Assembly (NCBI GenBank): GCA_963739005.1
Contig: CAVTYQ010000001.1
Span: forward strand, 186,001 to 250,000
Reading direction: 5' to 3'
Source: DASWJZ01 sp963739005
GTDB taxonomy: Bacteria; Pseudomonadota; Alphaproteobacteria; Rhizobiales; Afifellaceae
Length of the DNA stretch: 64,000 nt
In this document: in pieces, positions 41,342 to 49,930 of the stretch
Layout: the number at the start of each line of letters is the position of its first letter
Numbering within the stretch: the stretch's first letter is position 1
Position numbers and translations under genes: made by a program
The notes under the pieces: model-generated
Seen by the model: the letters and a program-made list of their open reading frames with translations, nothing else
What the model was told of the DNA's origin: nothing
The model's database searches: none

Positions 41342-42190
41342 ATGTTGAGTAGAGTATCGACCCGTGGGGTGCTCTTGGGTCTATTGCTTGCAAGCACCGT
41401 GTTGGGCGCGCCTGCTTTCGCCCTTCAGCCAAGCGGAAATGCTGTCAGAGTCGATCCGGCCGTAAACGCCAACGGGGCAGGGGGCGAGCGCCTCCTGCAG
41501 CTTGAGGGCGCGGTCTTCGTCGGCGACGAGATCGTCGCCAGCCCGAACGGACTGGCGCAGATCAAGTTCATCGACGACACGCGTCTCGTCATCGGGCCGA
41601 ACTCGCGGCTCAAGATCGACACGTTCGTGTTCAACCCGAACAACACGGCGAAGAAGGTCACGATCAGCGCGCTTCGCGGCACGTTCCGCTTCATCAGCGG
41701 CAACAGCCCGCACGAGGCCTACACGATCCGCACGCCGTCGATGACCATCGGGGTGCGCGGCACCATCGTCGACATCAACGTCGGCCAGGTCGACTCAAGC
41801 GCCGTCTTCCAGAAGGGCAGCGGCAGCATCTGCGGGGCGGGTGGATGCGTCGACGTCAAGCACGTTTGCGAGATCTGGGTCGCTCCGCGCGGCGGCGGCG
41901 CGGTCAGCGAATCGACCGGCGTCGACCGGCAGCGGCGCCTGTCGGCCGCATTCCCGTTCCTCAATGACCAGTCCCGGCTGGCTGTCGACTTCCGGGTCGA
42001 CACCACGGATTGCGGCATAGCCGACATCCGCTCGTTCGGCGCGCCCTACGAGGGCGGGGACCAGAAGCCGGGGGATCGTCCTTCGCCGTCAAGCACGCCG
42101 ACGGGCGATGACAGCCCTCCGGGCGACGATGACGACAATTGCAACTACGGCGGTCGGGGCGGCGACGACGACAATGGCGACGACGCCTGA
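41342..42190 (+). CDS. Periplasmic FecR-domain protein with an aspartate/glycine tail
   Basis: A 282-residue exported protein with a signal peptide (STRGVLLGLLLASTVLGAPAFA). The FecR domain follows (GERLLQLEGAVFVGDEIVASPNGLAQIKFIDDTRLVIGPNSRLKIDTFVF, then FRFISGNSPHEAYTIRTPSMTIGVRGTIVDI). Unlike classical FecR it has no anti-sigma N terminus and no sigma factor gene nearby. The last 35 residues are Pro/Asp/Gly-rich (DDSPPGDDDDN, GGDDDNGDD), a likely calcium-binding or disordered tail. GCGGAGGTG precedes ATG 41342. Placed back-to-back with the CHASE2 cyclase, it may be its periplasmic ligand or reporter. Confidence 0.88.
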   Translation: MLSRVSTRGVLLGLLLASTVLGAPAFALQPSGNAVRVDPAVNANGAGGERLLQLEGAVFVGDEIVASPNGLAQIKFIDDTRLVIGPNSRLKIDTFVFNPNNTAKKVTISALRGTFRFISGNSPHEAYTIRTPSMTIGVRGTIVDINVGQVDSSAVFQKGSGSICGAGGCVDVKHVCEIWVAPRGGGAVSESTGVDRQRRLSAAFPFLNDQSRLAVDFRVDTTDCGIADIRSFGAPYEGGDQKPGDRPSPSSTPTGDDSPPGDDDDNCNYGGRGGDDDNGDDA

Positions 42191-42248
42191 CACGATCAAA
42201 GCGGCGGCGCTAGCGCCGCCGCTTCCGATTCCGGTGGACCGGAGAAGC

Positions 42249-42322
42249 TGGCTGGGGGACCTGGATTCGAACCAAGATCGACGGAGTCAGAGTCCGCTGT
42301 TCTACCGTTGAACTATCCCCCA
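42249..42322 (-). tRNA. tRNA-Gln (anticodon CTG)
   Basis: On the minus strand the acceptor TGGGGGA pairs with TCCCCCA. The D-arm holds AGTTCAACGGTAGAAC, the anticodon loop is CTCTGAC with anticodon CTG, and the T-loop is GGTTCGAATCC. Discriminator G and encoded CCA (42249-42251). Confidence 0.95.
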
Positions 42323-42445
42323 AGAGGGCCGGCGGCTTCCTAGACCGGGCGGTCTGCGGTTTCAAGCCGCCGGCCATTCTATCTGTCGCCTCGAAAGCGT
42401 TGAGCGGCTACGTTATCTAAGCCTCCCACCAGGACTATCAACCCG

Positions 42446-43906
42446 ATGGATGCCGTCCGCGCCGCCGATCAGCCGGCCCCCCTTTCGCATGCGGAAGTCC
42501 GCAAGATCGTCACCGGCGTGATGCTGGCGATGTTTCTGGCGGCGCTCGACCAGACCATCGTCGCGACGGCGCTGCCGACGATCGGCCGGGAACTCCACAA
42601 CGTCTCCAACCTGCCGTGGGTGGTGACCGCATACCTGCTCGCGGCGACCGCGGCGGCGCCGCTCTACGGCAAGTTCAGCGACATCCACGGGCGGCGGGTC
42701 ACGATCCTGATCGGCATCGCAACCTTCATCGCCGGCTCGCTCGCCTGCGCGCTCGCGCCGAACATGATCGCCCTGATCGTGGCGCGCGGGCTGCAGGGGC
42801 TTGGCGGCGGCGGCCTGATCTCGCTTGCGCAGACGGCGGTCGCCGATGTCGCGGCGCCGCGCGAGCGCGGCCGCTACCAGGCGTATTTCGCCTCGGTCTT
42901 CGTCGCTTCCAGCCTGGCCGGACCGGTGCTCGGCGGCGTCATCGCGGAGCATCTCCACTGGTCGGTGATCTTCTGGATCAACTTGCCGCTCGGCCTCCTC
43001 GCCTATGCGATGACGAGCCGGTCGTTGAAGCGCCTGCCGAGACACGAGCGCTGGCACCGGCTCGACCTCCTTGGGGCGGTCCTCATCACGGCGGCGAGCG
43101 TCACGTTGATGCTGGCGCTGAACTGGGGCGGAACGCGCTATGCGTGGACGTCGCCGCGCGTGCTCGGGCTGTTTGTCGGATCGCTCGTTCTTTGGGTGTC
43201 GTTCGCCGCGCGCCTCCTGACCGCCGACGAGCCGCTCATCCCTCTCAGTGTCCTGCGCAACGGCGTCGTGCGCGCCGGCACCGTCTCCTCCTGCTTCGGA
43301 ATGGGCACGCTTGTCGGACTGACGGTGTTCCTGCCGCTCTTCTTCCAGGTCGTGACCGGGCTGACGGCCGGGCAGTCGGGCCTCGCGCTCATTCCGCTCA
43401 CGGTCGGCGTCGTGTGCGGGGCGACGCTCGTCGGGCGCCGCCTGTCGCACGTCCAGCACTACAAACGGCTGCCGCTCGCCGGAACCGCGATCGCATGCGT
43501 CGGGTGCATCGTCCTTTCCGTCTTCGCGGCCGACATGCCGCTCGCGCTTCTCGATGCGGCTCTCGCCCTCATCAGCGTCGGCATGGGAACGATGCTGCCG
43601 GTCACCACCGTCGCCGTGCAGAATGCCGTCGCCCCGCAGGAAATGGGCACGACCACGGCCGCCATCGGGTTCTTCCGCCAGCTCGGCGGCGCGTTGATGG
43701 TGGCCGTGTTCGGTGCGGTCGTGCTTGGGCCGCATGTCATGCAAGGCGCGGCGCCGGAGGCGGTGCACGTGGCAGCGAGCCCGGAGCAGATCGGCCGCTT
43801 CAGCGCGATGTTCCTCGTCGCCGCGGCGGGATATGCGCTGGCGTTCTTTTTCCTCCTTCGCATGGAGGAGCGGCCGCTTCGCGGGCGTGCCGGCCCGGCG
43901 GAGTAA
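42446..43906 (+). CDS. MFS drug exporter, DHA2 (EmrB/QacA) family
   Basis: A 486-residue inner-membrane protein with 14 predicted helices. The DHA2 signature AALDQTIVATALPTIGREL marks the first helix and GKFSDIHGRRVTILIG the loop 2-3 motif, with SLAGPVLGGVIAEHLHWSVIFWINLPLG in helix 5 (antiporter motif C region). Family members export lipophilic cations, antibiotics or other small molecules with protons. No adjacent regulator or membrane-fusion protein gene is seen, so the substrate is open. It lies 123 bp from tRNA-Gln. Confidence 0.92.
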   Translation: MDAVRAADQPAPLSHAEVRKIVTGVMLAMFLAALDQTIVATALPTIGRELHNVSNLPWVVTAYLLAATAAAPLYGKFSDIHGRRVTILIGIATFIAGSLACALAPNMIALIVARGLQGLGGGGLISLAQTAVADVAAPRERGRYQAYFASVFVASSLAGPVLGGVIAEHLHWSVIFWINLPLGLLAYAMTSRSLKRLPRHERWHRLDLLGAVLITAASVTLMLALNWGGTRYAWTSPRVLGLFVGSLVLWVSFAARLLTADEPLIPLSVLRNGVVRAGTVSSCFGMGTLVGLTVFLPLFFQVVTGLTAGQSGLALIPLTVGVVCGATLVGRRLSHVQHYKRLPLAGTAIACVGCIVLSVFAADMPLALLDAALALISVGMGTMLPVTTVAVQNAVAPQEMGTTTAAIGFFRQLGGALMVAVFGAVVLGPHVMQGAAPEAVHVAASPEQIGRFSAMFLVAAAGYALAFFFLLRMEERPLRGRAGPAE

Positions 43907-43999
43907 CCGCTCGATGGCCTGACGTTTGCTTCGCCGCGGTTGAGGGCATATCCTCACCGCAACGCGCAGGGCCGAAAGGCCCTCGAAAGCGAGCAAGAC

Positions 44000-45232
44000 A
44001 TGGACAAGGGCACGGACTCGAGAGACTCGGGTTCACTGCCCGGCCCGACCTCGGACTCCGCCGAAGCCCTTGCGTCGGCGGAGGGTCCTTCCTTCCGCGG
44101 CGCCCAGGCTTCGGCCTCCGGGCAGACCGACGGCGCATCCGCGCTGTTGCGACGGGAGGAGGGCGCAAGCCGTCGGGCCGGGGATCGTTTCCGCCGCGGC
44201 CGCAATGGACGCCGCCCGGAACGCGGTCCTTTTTACGCCGCGCTCGACCTTGGCACCAACAATTGCCGGCTGCTGATCGCCGAGCCGTCGCGCGACGGCT
44301 TCCGCGTGGTCGATTCATTCTCCCGCATCGTTCGGCTCGGCGAGGGCGTGGCGCAGAACGGACGCCTCGGCGCGGAGGCGATGGAGCGCGCCATCGGCGC
44401 GCTGCGCATCTGCGGGCAGAAGCTTGAGCAGCGTCCGATGGCGGGCGCCCGTCTCATCGCCACGCAGGCCTGCCGCATAGCCGAGAACGGAGCCGACTTC
44501 CTCAGTCGCGTCCGTGACGAAGTCGGGCTCGACCTTGAGATCGTCGACCGGCGGACCGAGGCGCGGCTCGCCGCCGAGGGCTGCTTCTCCCTGCTCGATC
44601 CGGCGGCGGAGGGGGCCGTCCTCTTCGACATCGGCGGCGGCTCGTCGGAGATCGTGTGGCTCGATCGGCGCAAGGCGCGCCGCCGCGGCAGCCTCGTCCG
44701 AGCCTGGGTTTCGCTCCCGGTCGGCGTTGTCACGCTCGCCGAGCGGCATGGCGGCATCGACGTCGACGAGGGGGTCTTCGAGGCGATGGTCGACGACGTG
44801 CGCTCCGAGTTTCACCGCTTCCGCGCGCGCGACGCCCTGAAGGACGCCATCGATGGCCGCGCCTTCCATTATCTCGGCACGTCCGGCACCGTGACAACGC
44901 TCGCCGGCGTTCACCTCGACCTGCCGCGCTACGACCGCCGCCATGTCGACGGCCTGTGGATGGAAGGGGACGAGATCGAGCGGATGATGATCAAGATCCG
45001 CGGCATGGACTACGAGGCGCGCCGCACCAATCCCTGCATCGGGCGCGAGCGCGCCGACCTCGTGCTCGCCGGCTGCGCGGTGTTCGAGGCGATCCGCCGC
45101 GAGTGGCGATGCGACCGGCTGCGCATCGCCGATCGCGGCCTGCGCGAGGGCATCCTGATGCAGCTGATGCGCGCCGACGGCCATCTCGGCCAGCGCCCCC
45201 GTTCCGAACTTGAGGGCGCGCGGCGGCAGTGA
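44000..45232 (+). CDS. ppx: Exopolyphosphatase / guanosine pentaphosphatase (Ppx/GppA family)
   Basis: A 410-residue ASKHA-fold phosphatase: YAALDLGTNNCRLLIAEP, RLGEGVAQNG, RLIATQACRIAENG, LFDIGGGSSEIVW, VGVVTLAERHGG, and HYLGTSGTVTTLAGVHLDL carry the phosphate-binding loops and catalytic Glu region. It removes terminal phosphates from polyphosphate or pppGpp. The first 75 residues are Ser/Gly/Ala/Arg-rich and disordered, longer than usual. The start at 44000 is chosen because it lies just before this leader; earlier starts exist. Its stop overlaps the rlmE start (GTGA). Confidence 0.92.
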   Translation: MDKGTDSRDSGSLPGPTSDSAEALASAEGPSFRGAQASASGQTDGASALLRREEGASRRAGDRFRRGRNGRRPERGPFYAALDLGTNNCRLLIAEPSRDGFRVVDSFSRIVRLGEGVAQNGRLGAEAMERAIGALRICGQKLEQRPMAGARLIATQACRIAENGADFLSRVRDEVGLDLEIVDRRTEARLAAEGCFSLLDPAAEGAVLFDIGGGSSEIVWLDRRKARRRGSLVRAWVSLPVGVVTLAERHGGIDVDEGVFEAMVDDVRSEFHRFRARDALKDAIDGRAFHYLGTSGTVTTLAGVHLDLPRYDRRHVDGLWMEGDEIERMMIKIRGMDYEARRTNPCIGRERADLVLAGCAVFEAIRREWRCDRLRIADRGLREGILMQLMRADGHLGQRPRSELEGARRQ

Positions 45233-45930
45233 AGAAAGCGAAGGGCGGCGGCTCAGGTCTGCGCGCGCTGCACACGCGCGTGAAGACGGCGCGCGGTAGA
45301 AAGCTCTCTTCGCAGCGCTGGCTCGAACGGCAGCTGAACGATCCGTACGTCGCGCGTTCCAAGAGCGAAGGATTCCGATCGCGCGCCGCCTACAAGCTCA
45401 CCGAGATCGACGAGCGCTTCGGTCTCCTGAAGCCGGGCGCTCGCGTCGTCGACCTTGGCGCGGCGCCGGGCGGCTGGTCGCAGGTCGCCGTGGCGCGCGT
45501 CGGCTCGTCGGATGCGACGCCGCTGGTCGTCGCAATCGACTACCTGGGCATGGACCCATTGCCGGGCGTCGTCGTCATCGAGAAGGATTTCCTCGATCCT
45601 GACGCGCCGGATCTGATCCGCGAGGCGCTCGGCGGGGAGCGGGCGGATGTCGTGCTTTCCGACATGGCGGCGCCGACGACGGGGCACCGCGCCACCGATC
45701 ATCTGCGTATCGTCGCGCTCTGCGAAGCGGCGGCGGACTTCGCCCGCGACGTGCTGAAGCCGGGCGGAGCCTTCCTCGCCAAGGTCTTTCGCGGCGGCAC
45801 CGAGAACAAGCTCCTCGCCGACCTCAAGCGCGATTTCTCCAAGGTGCAGCACGTCAAGCCGCCGGCGAGCCGCTCCGACAGCCCGGAGCTCTATCTGCTG
45901 GCGACGGGGTTCCGCGGCCGCTCGGCCTAA
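45229..45930 (+). CDS. rlmE: 23S rRNA (uridine-2'-O-)-methyltransferase
   Basis: A 233-residue FtsJ/RrmJ enzyme that methylates U2552 of 23S rRNA. The catalytic K-D-K-E set is visible: Lys in SRAAYKLTEID, Asp in LSDMAAPTTGH, Lys in FLAKVFRGG and Glu in DSPELYLLATG. The AdoMet site is VVDLGAAPGGWSQV. It starts with GTG overlapping the ppx stop; ppx-rlmE coupling is a known alphaproteobacterial arrangement. An N-terminal basic extension (KKAKGGGSGLR) precedes the fold. Confidence 0.95.
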   Translation: MKKAKGGGSGLRALHTRVKTARGRKLSSQRWLERQLNDPYVARSKSEGFRSRAAYKLTEIDERFGLLKPGARVVDLGAAPGGWSQVAVARVGSSDATPLVVAIDYLGMDPLPGVVVIEKDFLDPDAPDLIREALGGERADVVLSDMAAPTTGHRATDHLRIVALCEAAADFARDVLKPGGAFLAKVFRGGTENKLLADLKRDFSKVQHVKPPASRSDSPELYLLATGFRGRSA

Positions 45931-47351
45931 CCGCGTTCGCGCATGACGGTGACGGGATCGGGCGCAGGCTGGCGCAGGCGGCCCGACACTTCATCGCCGG
46001 CGTCGCGCGAGAGAAGCAGGAACGGCACCATCGCAAGCATCGAGAAGGTGCCGATGACGAGGAAGGCCGGGGCGAACGAGCTTGCCTCGATGACGCCGCC
46101 GCTCATGCGCGTGGTCAATTCGAGCGTGATGGCGCCGACCGAGATGCCGATGCTCAGCGACAATTGCTGCGTGACGCTGGTCATCGTCGTCGCCCGGCTC
46201 ATCCGCTCCGGCGGCACATCGGCGAAGCTCAGCGCACTGATGCTGGTGAACTGCAGCGAGCGGAAGAACCCGCCGATCAGCAGCAGCGCGAGGATCACCA
46301 CAATCGGTGTCGTCGGCGTGAAGATGGCGGGAAGCGCAACGAACACGCCGGCGATCAGCGCGTTCCAGATCAGCACACGACGGAAGCCGATGCTGCGCAG
46401 AATCGGTGGCGCGGCAAACTTCATGGCGATCGCGCCGACGGCCGAGGCAAACGTGATCGACCCCGATTTGAACGGCGACAGGCCGAAGCCGATCTGCAGC
46501 AGCAGCGGCAGAAGGAACGGCGTCGCGCCAACACCGAGCCGGAAGAGCAGCGCGCCGATGAGCGACATCCCGAATGTCGGGATGCGGAAGAGCGAGAGAT
46601 CGAGAATCGGGTTCGCGGCGCGGCGGCTGTGAACGACATAAGCCGCGAGGAGGGCCGCGCCGCCGAGGAGAAGCGTGAGCGTCAAACTCTTCGGCAGCAG
46701 CCCGAGGCCAAGTGCGGTCGACCCCGACATGAAGCCGGCGAGACCGAGGGCGGAAAGCGCGAACCCGCGCACGTCGAAGCGGGTCGGCGCGTCGCCGGTG
46801 AGATTGGGGATGAAGAACGTGGCGAGGACGAGCCCGAGGATGCCGACCGGGATGTTGATCCAAAAAATCCAGCGCCACTCGAAGTAGGTCGTGATGAAGC
46901 CGCCAACGGGCGGACCGATGACCGGGCCGATCAGAGCCGGGACGGTCAGCCAGGCGAGCGAGCCGACGAGCTCGCGCTTCGGCACCGATTTCAGGATCAC
47001 GAGGCGGCCGACCGGCACCATCATGGCGCCGCCGATCCCCTGGATGATGCGGGCGCCGACCAGCGTGCCGATCGAGGTCGAGAAGCCGCAGAGGATCGAA
47101 CCGATGGTGAAGGTCGCGATGGCGAGTCGGAAGACGTTGCGCGCGCCATGCTTGTCGGCGAGCCAGCCGGAGGCCGGCAGGAATACCGCTATCGCGAGGA
47201 GGTAGGAGGTCAGCGCCAGCTTCAGGTGGATCGGACTTTCGCCGAAATCGGCCGCGATCGCGGGAAGCGCCGTGGAAAGAACCGTCGAATCGAGGTTCTC
47301 CATGAACAGCGCACAGGCAACGATGAGCGGCAGAAGGATACGGTCGGGCAA
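45927..47351 (-). CDS. MFS exporter, DHA2 family
   Basis: A 474-residue inner-membrane protein with about 14 helices and the DHA2 signature FMENLDSTVLSTALPAIAADF, loop motif GWLADKHGARNVFRLA and motif C-like GPVIGPPVGGFITTYFEWRWIFWINIPVG. It is a second, diverged relative of the exporter at 42446 in the same 5 kb. It begins with TTG and is divergent from the toxin-antitoxin-like pair, sharing a 120-bp gap with phased repeats. Substrate unknown. Confidence 0.9.
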   Translation of the reverse strand: MPDRILLPLIVACALFMENLDSTVLSTALPAIAADFGESPIHLKLALTSYLLAIAVFLPASGWLADKHGARNVFRLAIATFTIGSILCGFSTSIGTLVGARIIQGIGGAMMVPVGRLVILKSVPKRELVGSLAWLTVPALIGPVIGPPVGGFITTYFEWRWIFWINIPVGILGLVLATFFIPNLTGDAPTRFDVRGFALSALGLAGFMSGSTALGLGLLPKSLTLTLLLGGAALLAAYVVHSRRAANPILDLSLFRIPTFGMSLIGALLFRLGVGATPFLLPLLLQIGFGLSPFKSGSITFASAVGAIAMKFAAPPILRSIGFRRVLIWNALIAGVFVALPAIFTPTTPIVVILALLLIGGFFRSLQFTSISALSFADVPPERMSRATTMTSVTQQLSLSIGISVGAITLELTTRMSGGVIEASSFAPAFLVIGTFSMLAMVPFLLLSRDAGDEVSGRLRQPAPDPVTVMRERG

Positions 47352-47459
47352 GGCGGAATGTCGCTGGGGCGAGTCGGAAGCGAAGGAGACACCAGCCTTA
47401 CGCGTGACAACGCTGCTCGTCCACGCCTGCGCCCCCGCCGGGGATGACTTGGCGCCCTA

Positions 47460-47486
47460 CATATGAAGTCATATGAGCGGATATGA
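47460..47486. promoter_or_regulatory. Three ATATGA repeats with 10-bp period, candidate operator
   Basis: ATATGA occurs at 47461, 47471 and 47481, exactly one helical turn apart. The first two also form the palindrome CATATGA-AG-TCATATG (47460-47475). The array lies 25-50 bp upstream of the antitoxin-like start and in the gap shared with the MFS exporter, the position of an autoregulatory operator. The repeats would be coding if the longer start at 47473 were used. Confidence 0.55.
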
Positions 47487-47511
47487 CGGCTATTCTCGAT
47501 GGCGGAATTCA

Positions 47512-47898
47512 ATGAGCGTGTACGAGCCGATCACCCACTATCTGAGCCGGGCTTCGGGAAGCAGCATTCGGCTGACATTCGCCCAAGTCGAAAAGATAAT
47601 CGGCCGCCCGCTGCCGAGAAGCGCGTATCGCTATCGCGAATGGTGGTCGAACAACCCGACCGGCCACTCGCATGCGCGGTCCTGGACCGCCGCAGGTTGG
47701 CAGACGCAAAAGGTCGATCTCGAGAAACGCGTCCTCGTTTTTTCAAAGCAGGGAAAGAGCGGTGGAAGGCGGTCGGGCAACGGCCCCGCCGCAGATCCCT
47801 TCGGCGCAATGCGCGGCAGCGTCACCTTCTTCCCGGGCGTGGATCTGACGCAGCCGACGGGTGAGGAATGGGCGGCCGAGCGCGGCGGCCGTGAATAG
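47512..47898 (+). CDS. Antitoxin-like protein: DUF7662-like domain plus VapB-like C-terminal tail
   Basis: A 128-residue protein in two parts. Residues about 1-75 (YEPITHYLSRASGSSIRLTFAQVEKIIGRPLP...WWSNNPTGHSHARSWTAAGW) match what I know as the DUF7662 type, a small domain of unclear function. Residues about 95-125 (DPFGAMRGSVTFFPGVDLTQPTGEEWAAE) look like the toxin-neutralising tail of Phd/AbrB-type VapB antitoxins. The PIN gene starts inside its last codons. The usual AbrB, Phd or RHH DNA-binding domain is missing, so the DUF7662-like domain may take over operator binding. Start at 47512 is preferred over 47473, which would put the phased repeats inside the gene. Confidence 0.75.
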   Translation: MSVYEPITHYLSRASGSSIRLTFAQVEKIIGRPLPRSAYRYREWWSNNPTGHSHARSWTAAGWQTQKVDLEKRVLVFSKQGKSGGRRSGNGPAADPFGAMRGSVTFFPGVDLTQPTGEEWAAERGGRE

Positions 47899-48304
47899 GA
47901 AGCTCTTACTCGACACGCATACGCTCCTTTGGCTTGTCAACGGCGAGAAGATGGGTGAGCCGGCGCGGGAGGCGATCCGCACCGCGGCATCCGCCTCCGC
48001 GCTGTTCGTGTCTCCGATCTCCTCATGGGAGATAGCCACCCTCATAAGGAAACGGCGATTGGCCTTGAACCGCGACGTCGAGGACTGGTTTGATGGTGTC
48101 CTCAGCATTCCCGGGATGGCGTTGGTCGAATTCGACTGGAAGATACTGGTCAGGTCGGTGACGCTGCCGGGCGAGCCGCCGAACGATCCCGCCGACCGGA
48201 TACTGATATCGACGGCAAGACGGGCATCGCTGTGCCTCGTGACCCGGGCTCGCGAAATCCTGGCGTACGCGCGCGCCGGCTATGTCGATGTGTTGGGGTG
48301 CTGA
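47891..48304 (+). CDS. PIN-domain protein, probable VapC-type toxin ribonuclease
   Basis: A 137-residue PIN nuclease: LLLDTHTLLWLVNGEK (first Asp), SPISSWEIATLIRKRRLAL (conserved Glu), and NDPADRILISTARRASLCLVTRAREI (third and fourth acidic residues) build the Mg-dependent active site. These toxins cleave tRNA or rRNA when unbound by antitoxin. GTG at 47891 overlaps the end of the antitoxin-like gene by 8 bp, the usual antitoxin-toxin order. Target unknown. The pair is inserted between the MFS gene and guaB, which are housekeeping-type neighbours. Confidence 0.88.
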   Translation: MNRKLLLDTHTLLWLVNGEKMGEPAREAIRTAASASALFVSPISSWEIATLIRKRRLALNRDVEDWFDGVLSIPGMALVEFDWKILVRSVTLPGEPPNDPADRILISTARRASLCLVTRAREILAYARAGYVDVLGC

Positions 48305-48427
48305 CACCGTCTGATGGCTTCCCAACCACCGCGAGCGCGTGTTAGTGACCCCCGCCAACCCCAGAGCCGATTCCCCAGTGCGCGGCCGCCACGGCCCGCG
48401 ATCGGCACCCCATTCCGGAGGCTTGGC

Positions 48428-49930
48428 ATGGCCCGCATCGTCGACGTGATCACCGGGCGCGAAGCGCTCACCTTCGACGACGTGCTGCTCAAGCCGGGGC
48501 GCTCCGAAGTCCTTCCCGCCGAGACCGACATCTCGACCAGGCTGACGCGCACGATCAGCCTCAACCTGCCGATCCTCTCCGCCGCCATGGACACGGTGAC
48601 GGAAGCGCGGCTGGCGATCGCCATGGCGCAGGCCGGAGGCATCGGCGTCATCCATCGCAACCTCGAACCCGACGTGCAGGCCGAGGAAGTCCGGCAGGTG
48701 AAGAAGTTCGAGTCGGGCATGGTGGTGAATCCGGTCGTGATCGGACCGGACGCGACACTCGCCGACGCGCTGGCGCTGATGGAGGGTTATCGCATCTCCG
48801 GCATTCCGGTCGTGGATGGCGCCGGCACCGGCGGCCAGGTGGTGGGCAAGCTCCTCGGCATCCTCACCAATCGCGACGTGCGCTTCGCCTCCGATCCGCG
48901 GCAGCGGGTGGCCGAGCTGATGACGCACGAGCGGCTCATCAAAGTGGCGGAGAACGTCAGCCAGGAAGAGGCGAAGCGGCTCCTGCACCAATATCGCATC
49001 GAGAAGCTTCTCGTCGTCGACAATGACGGGAACTGCATCGGGCTCGTCACGGTGAAGGACATCGAGAAGGCGCAGCTCAATCCGTTCGCCTCGAAGGACG
49101 ATCAGGGACGGCTGCGCGTCGCCGCGGCGACGACGGTTGGCGACGCGGGCCTCGCGCGCACGGAGCGGCTCCTCGCCGCCGGCTGCGACGTGATCGTCGT
49201 CGACACCGCGCACGGGCATTCGGAGAAGGTGCTCGAGGCGGTCGCCATGGCGAAGCGCATGTCGAACGAGACGCAGGTCATCGCCGGCAACGTCGCGACC
49301 GGCGAGGCGGCGCGCGCGCTGATCGACAAGGGCGCCGACGCGATCAAGGTCGGCATCGGCCCGGGCTCGATCTGCACGACGCGCATCGTCGCCGGCGTCG
49401 GCGTGCCGCAATTGACCGCCGTCCTCGACACAGTTTCCGTTGCCGAGAAAGCGGGCGTGCCTGTTATTGCCGACGGCGGCATCAAATATTCGGGCGATCT
49501 CGCCAAAGCGCTGGCAGCGGGCGCATCGGTGGCGATGGTCGGCGGGCTTCTTGCCGGCACCGAAGAGAGCCCCGGCGAGACCTATCTTTATCAGGGCCGC
49601 AGCTACAAAGCGTATCGCGGCATGGGGTCTGTCGGCGCGATGGCGCGCGGCTCGGCCGACCGCTACTTCCAGGCGGAGATCCGCGACGCGCTGAAACTCG
49701 TGCCGGAGGGCGTGGAGGGGCAGGTTCCCTATAAGGGACCGGCGAGCGCCGTGCTGCACCAGCTCGCTGGCGGGCTGCGCGCGGCGATGGGCTATGTTGG
49801 CGCGAAGAACCTCGAAGAGTTCCGTAACAAGGCCGAGTTCGTGCGTATCTCCGCGTCCGCATGGCGCGAGAGCCACGCGCACGGCGTGACCATCACGCGC
49901 GAAAGCCCGAACTATCCAGGCGCGCAATGA
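48428..49930 (+). CDS. guaB: Inosine-5'-monophosphate dehydrogenase
   Basis: A 500-residue enzyme converting IMP to XMP in GMP synthesis. It has ALTFDDVLLKPGRSEVLP at the N terminus, two CBS modules between about residues 95 and 205, the catalytic loop GIGPGSICTTRIVAGVGVPQ with the active Cys, and YRGMGSVGAM. ATG 48428 follows GGAGG by seven bases. The stop overlaps the MAPEG start (ATGA). Confidence 0.96.
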   Translation: MARIVDVITGREALTFDDVLLKPGRSEVLPAETDISTRLTRTISLNLPILSAAMDTVTEARLAIAMAQAGGIGVIHRNLEPDVQAEEVRQVKKFESGMVVNPVVIGPDATLADALALMEGYRISGIPVVDGAGTGGQVVGKLLGILTNRDVRFASDPRQRVAELMTHERLIKVAENVSQEEAKRLLHQYRIEKLLVVDNDGNCIGLVTVKDIEKAQLNPFASKDDQGRLRVAAATTVGDAGLARTERLLAAGCDVIVVDTAHGHSEKVLEAVAMAKRMSNETQVIAGNVATGEAARALIDKGADAIKVGIGPGSICTTRIVAGVGVPQLTAVLDTVSVAEKAGVPVIADGGIKYSGDLAKALAAGASVAMVGGLLAGTEESPGETYLYQGRSYKAYRGMGSVGAMARGSADRYFQAEIRDALKLVPEGVEGQVPYKGPASAVLHQLAGGLRAAMGYVGAKNLEEFRNKAEFVRISASAWRESHAHGVTITRESPNYPGAQ

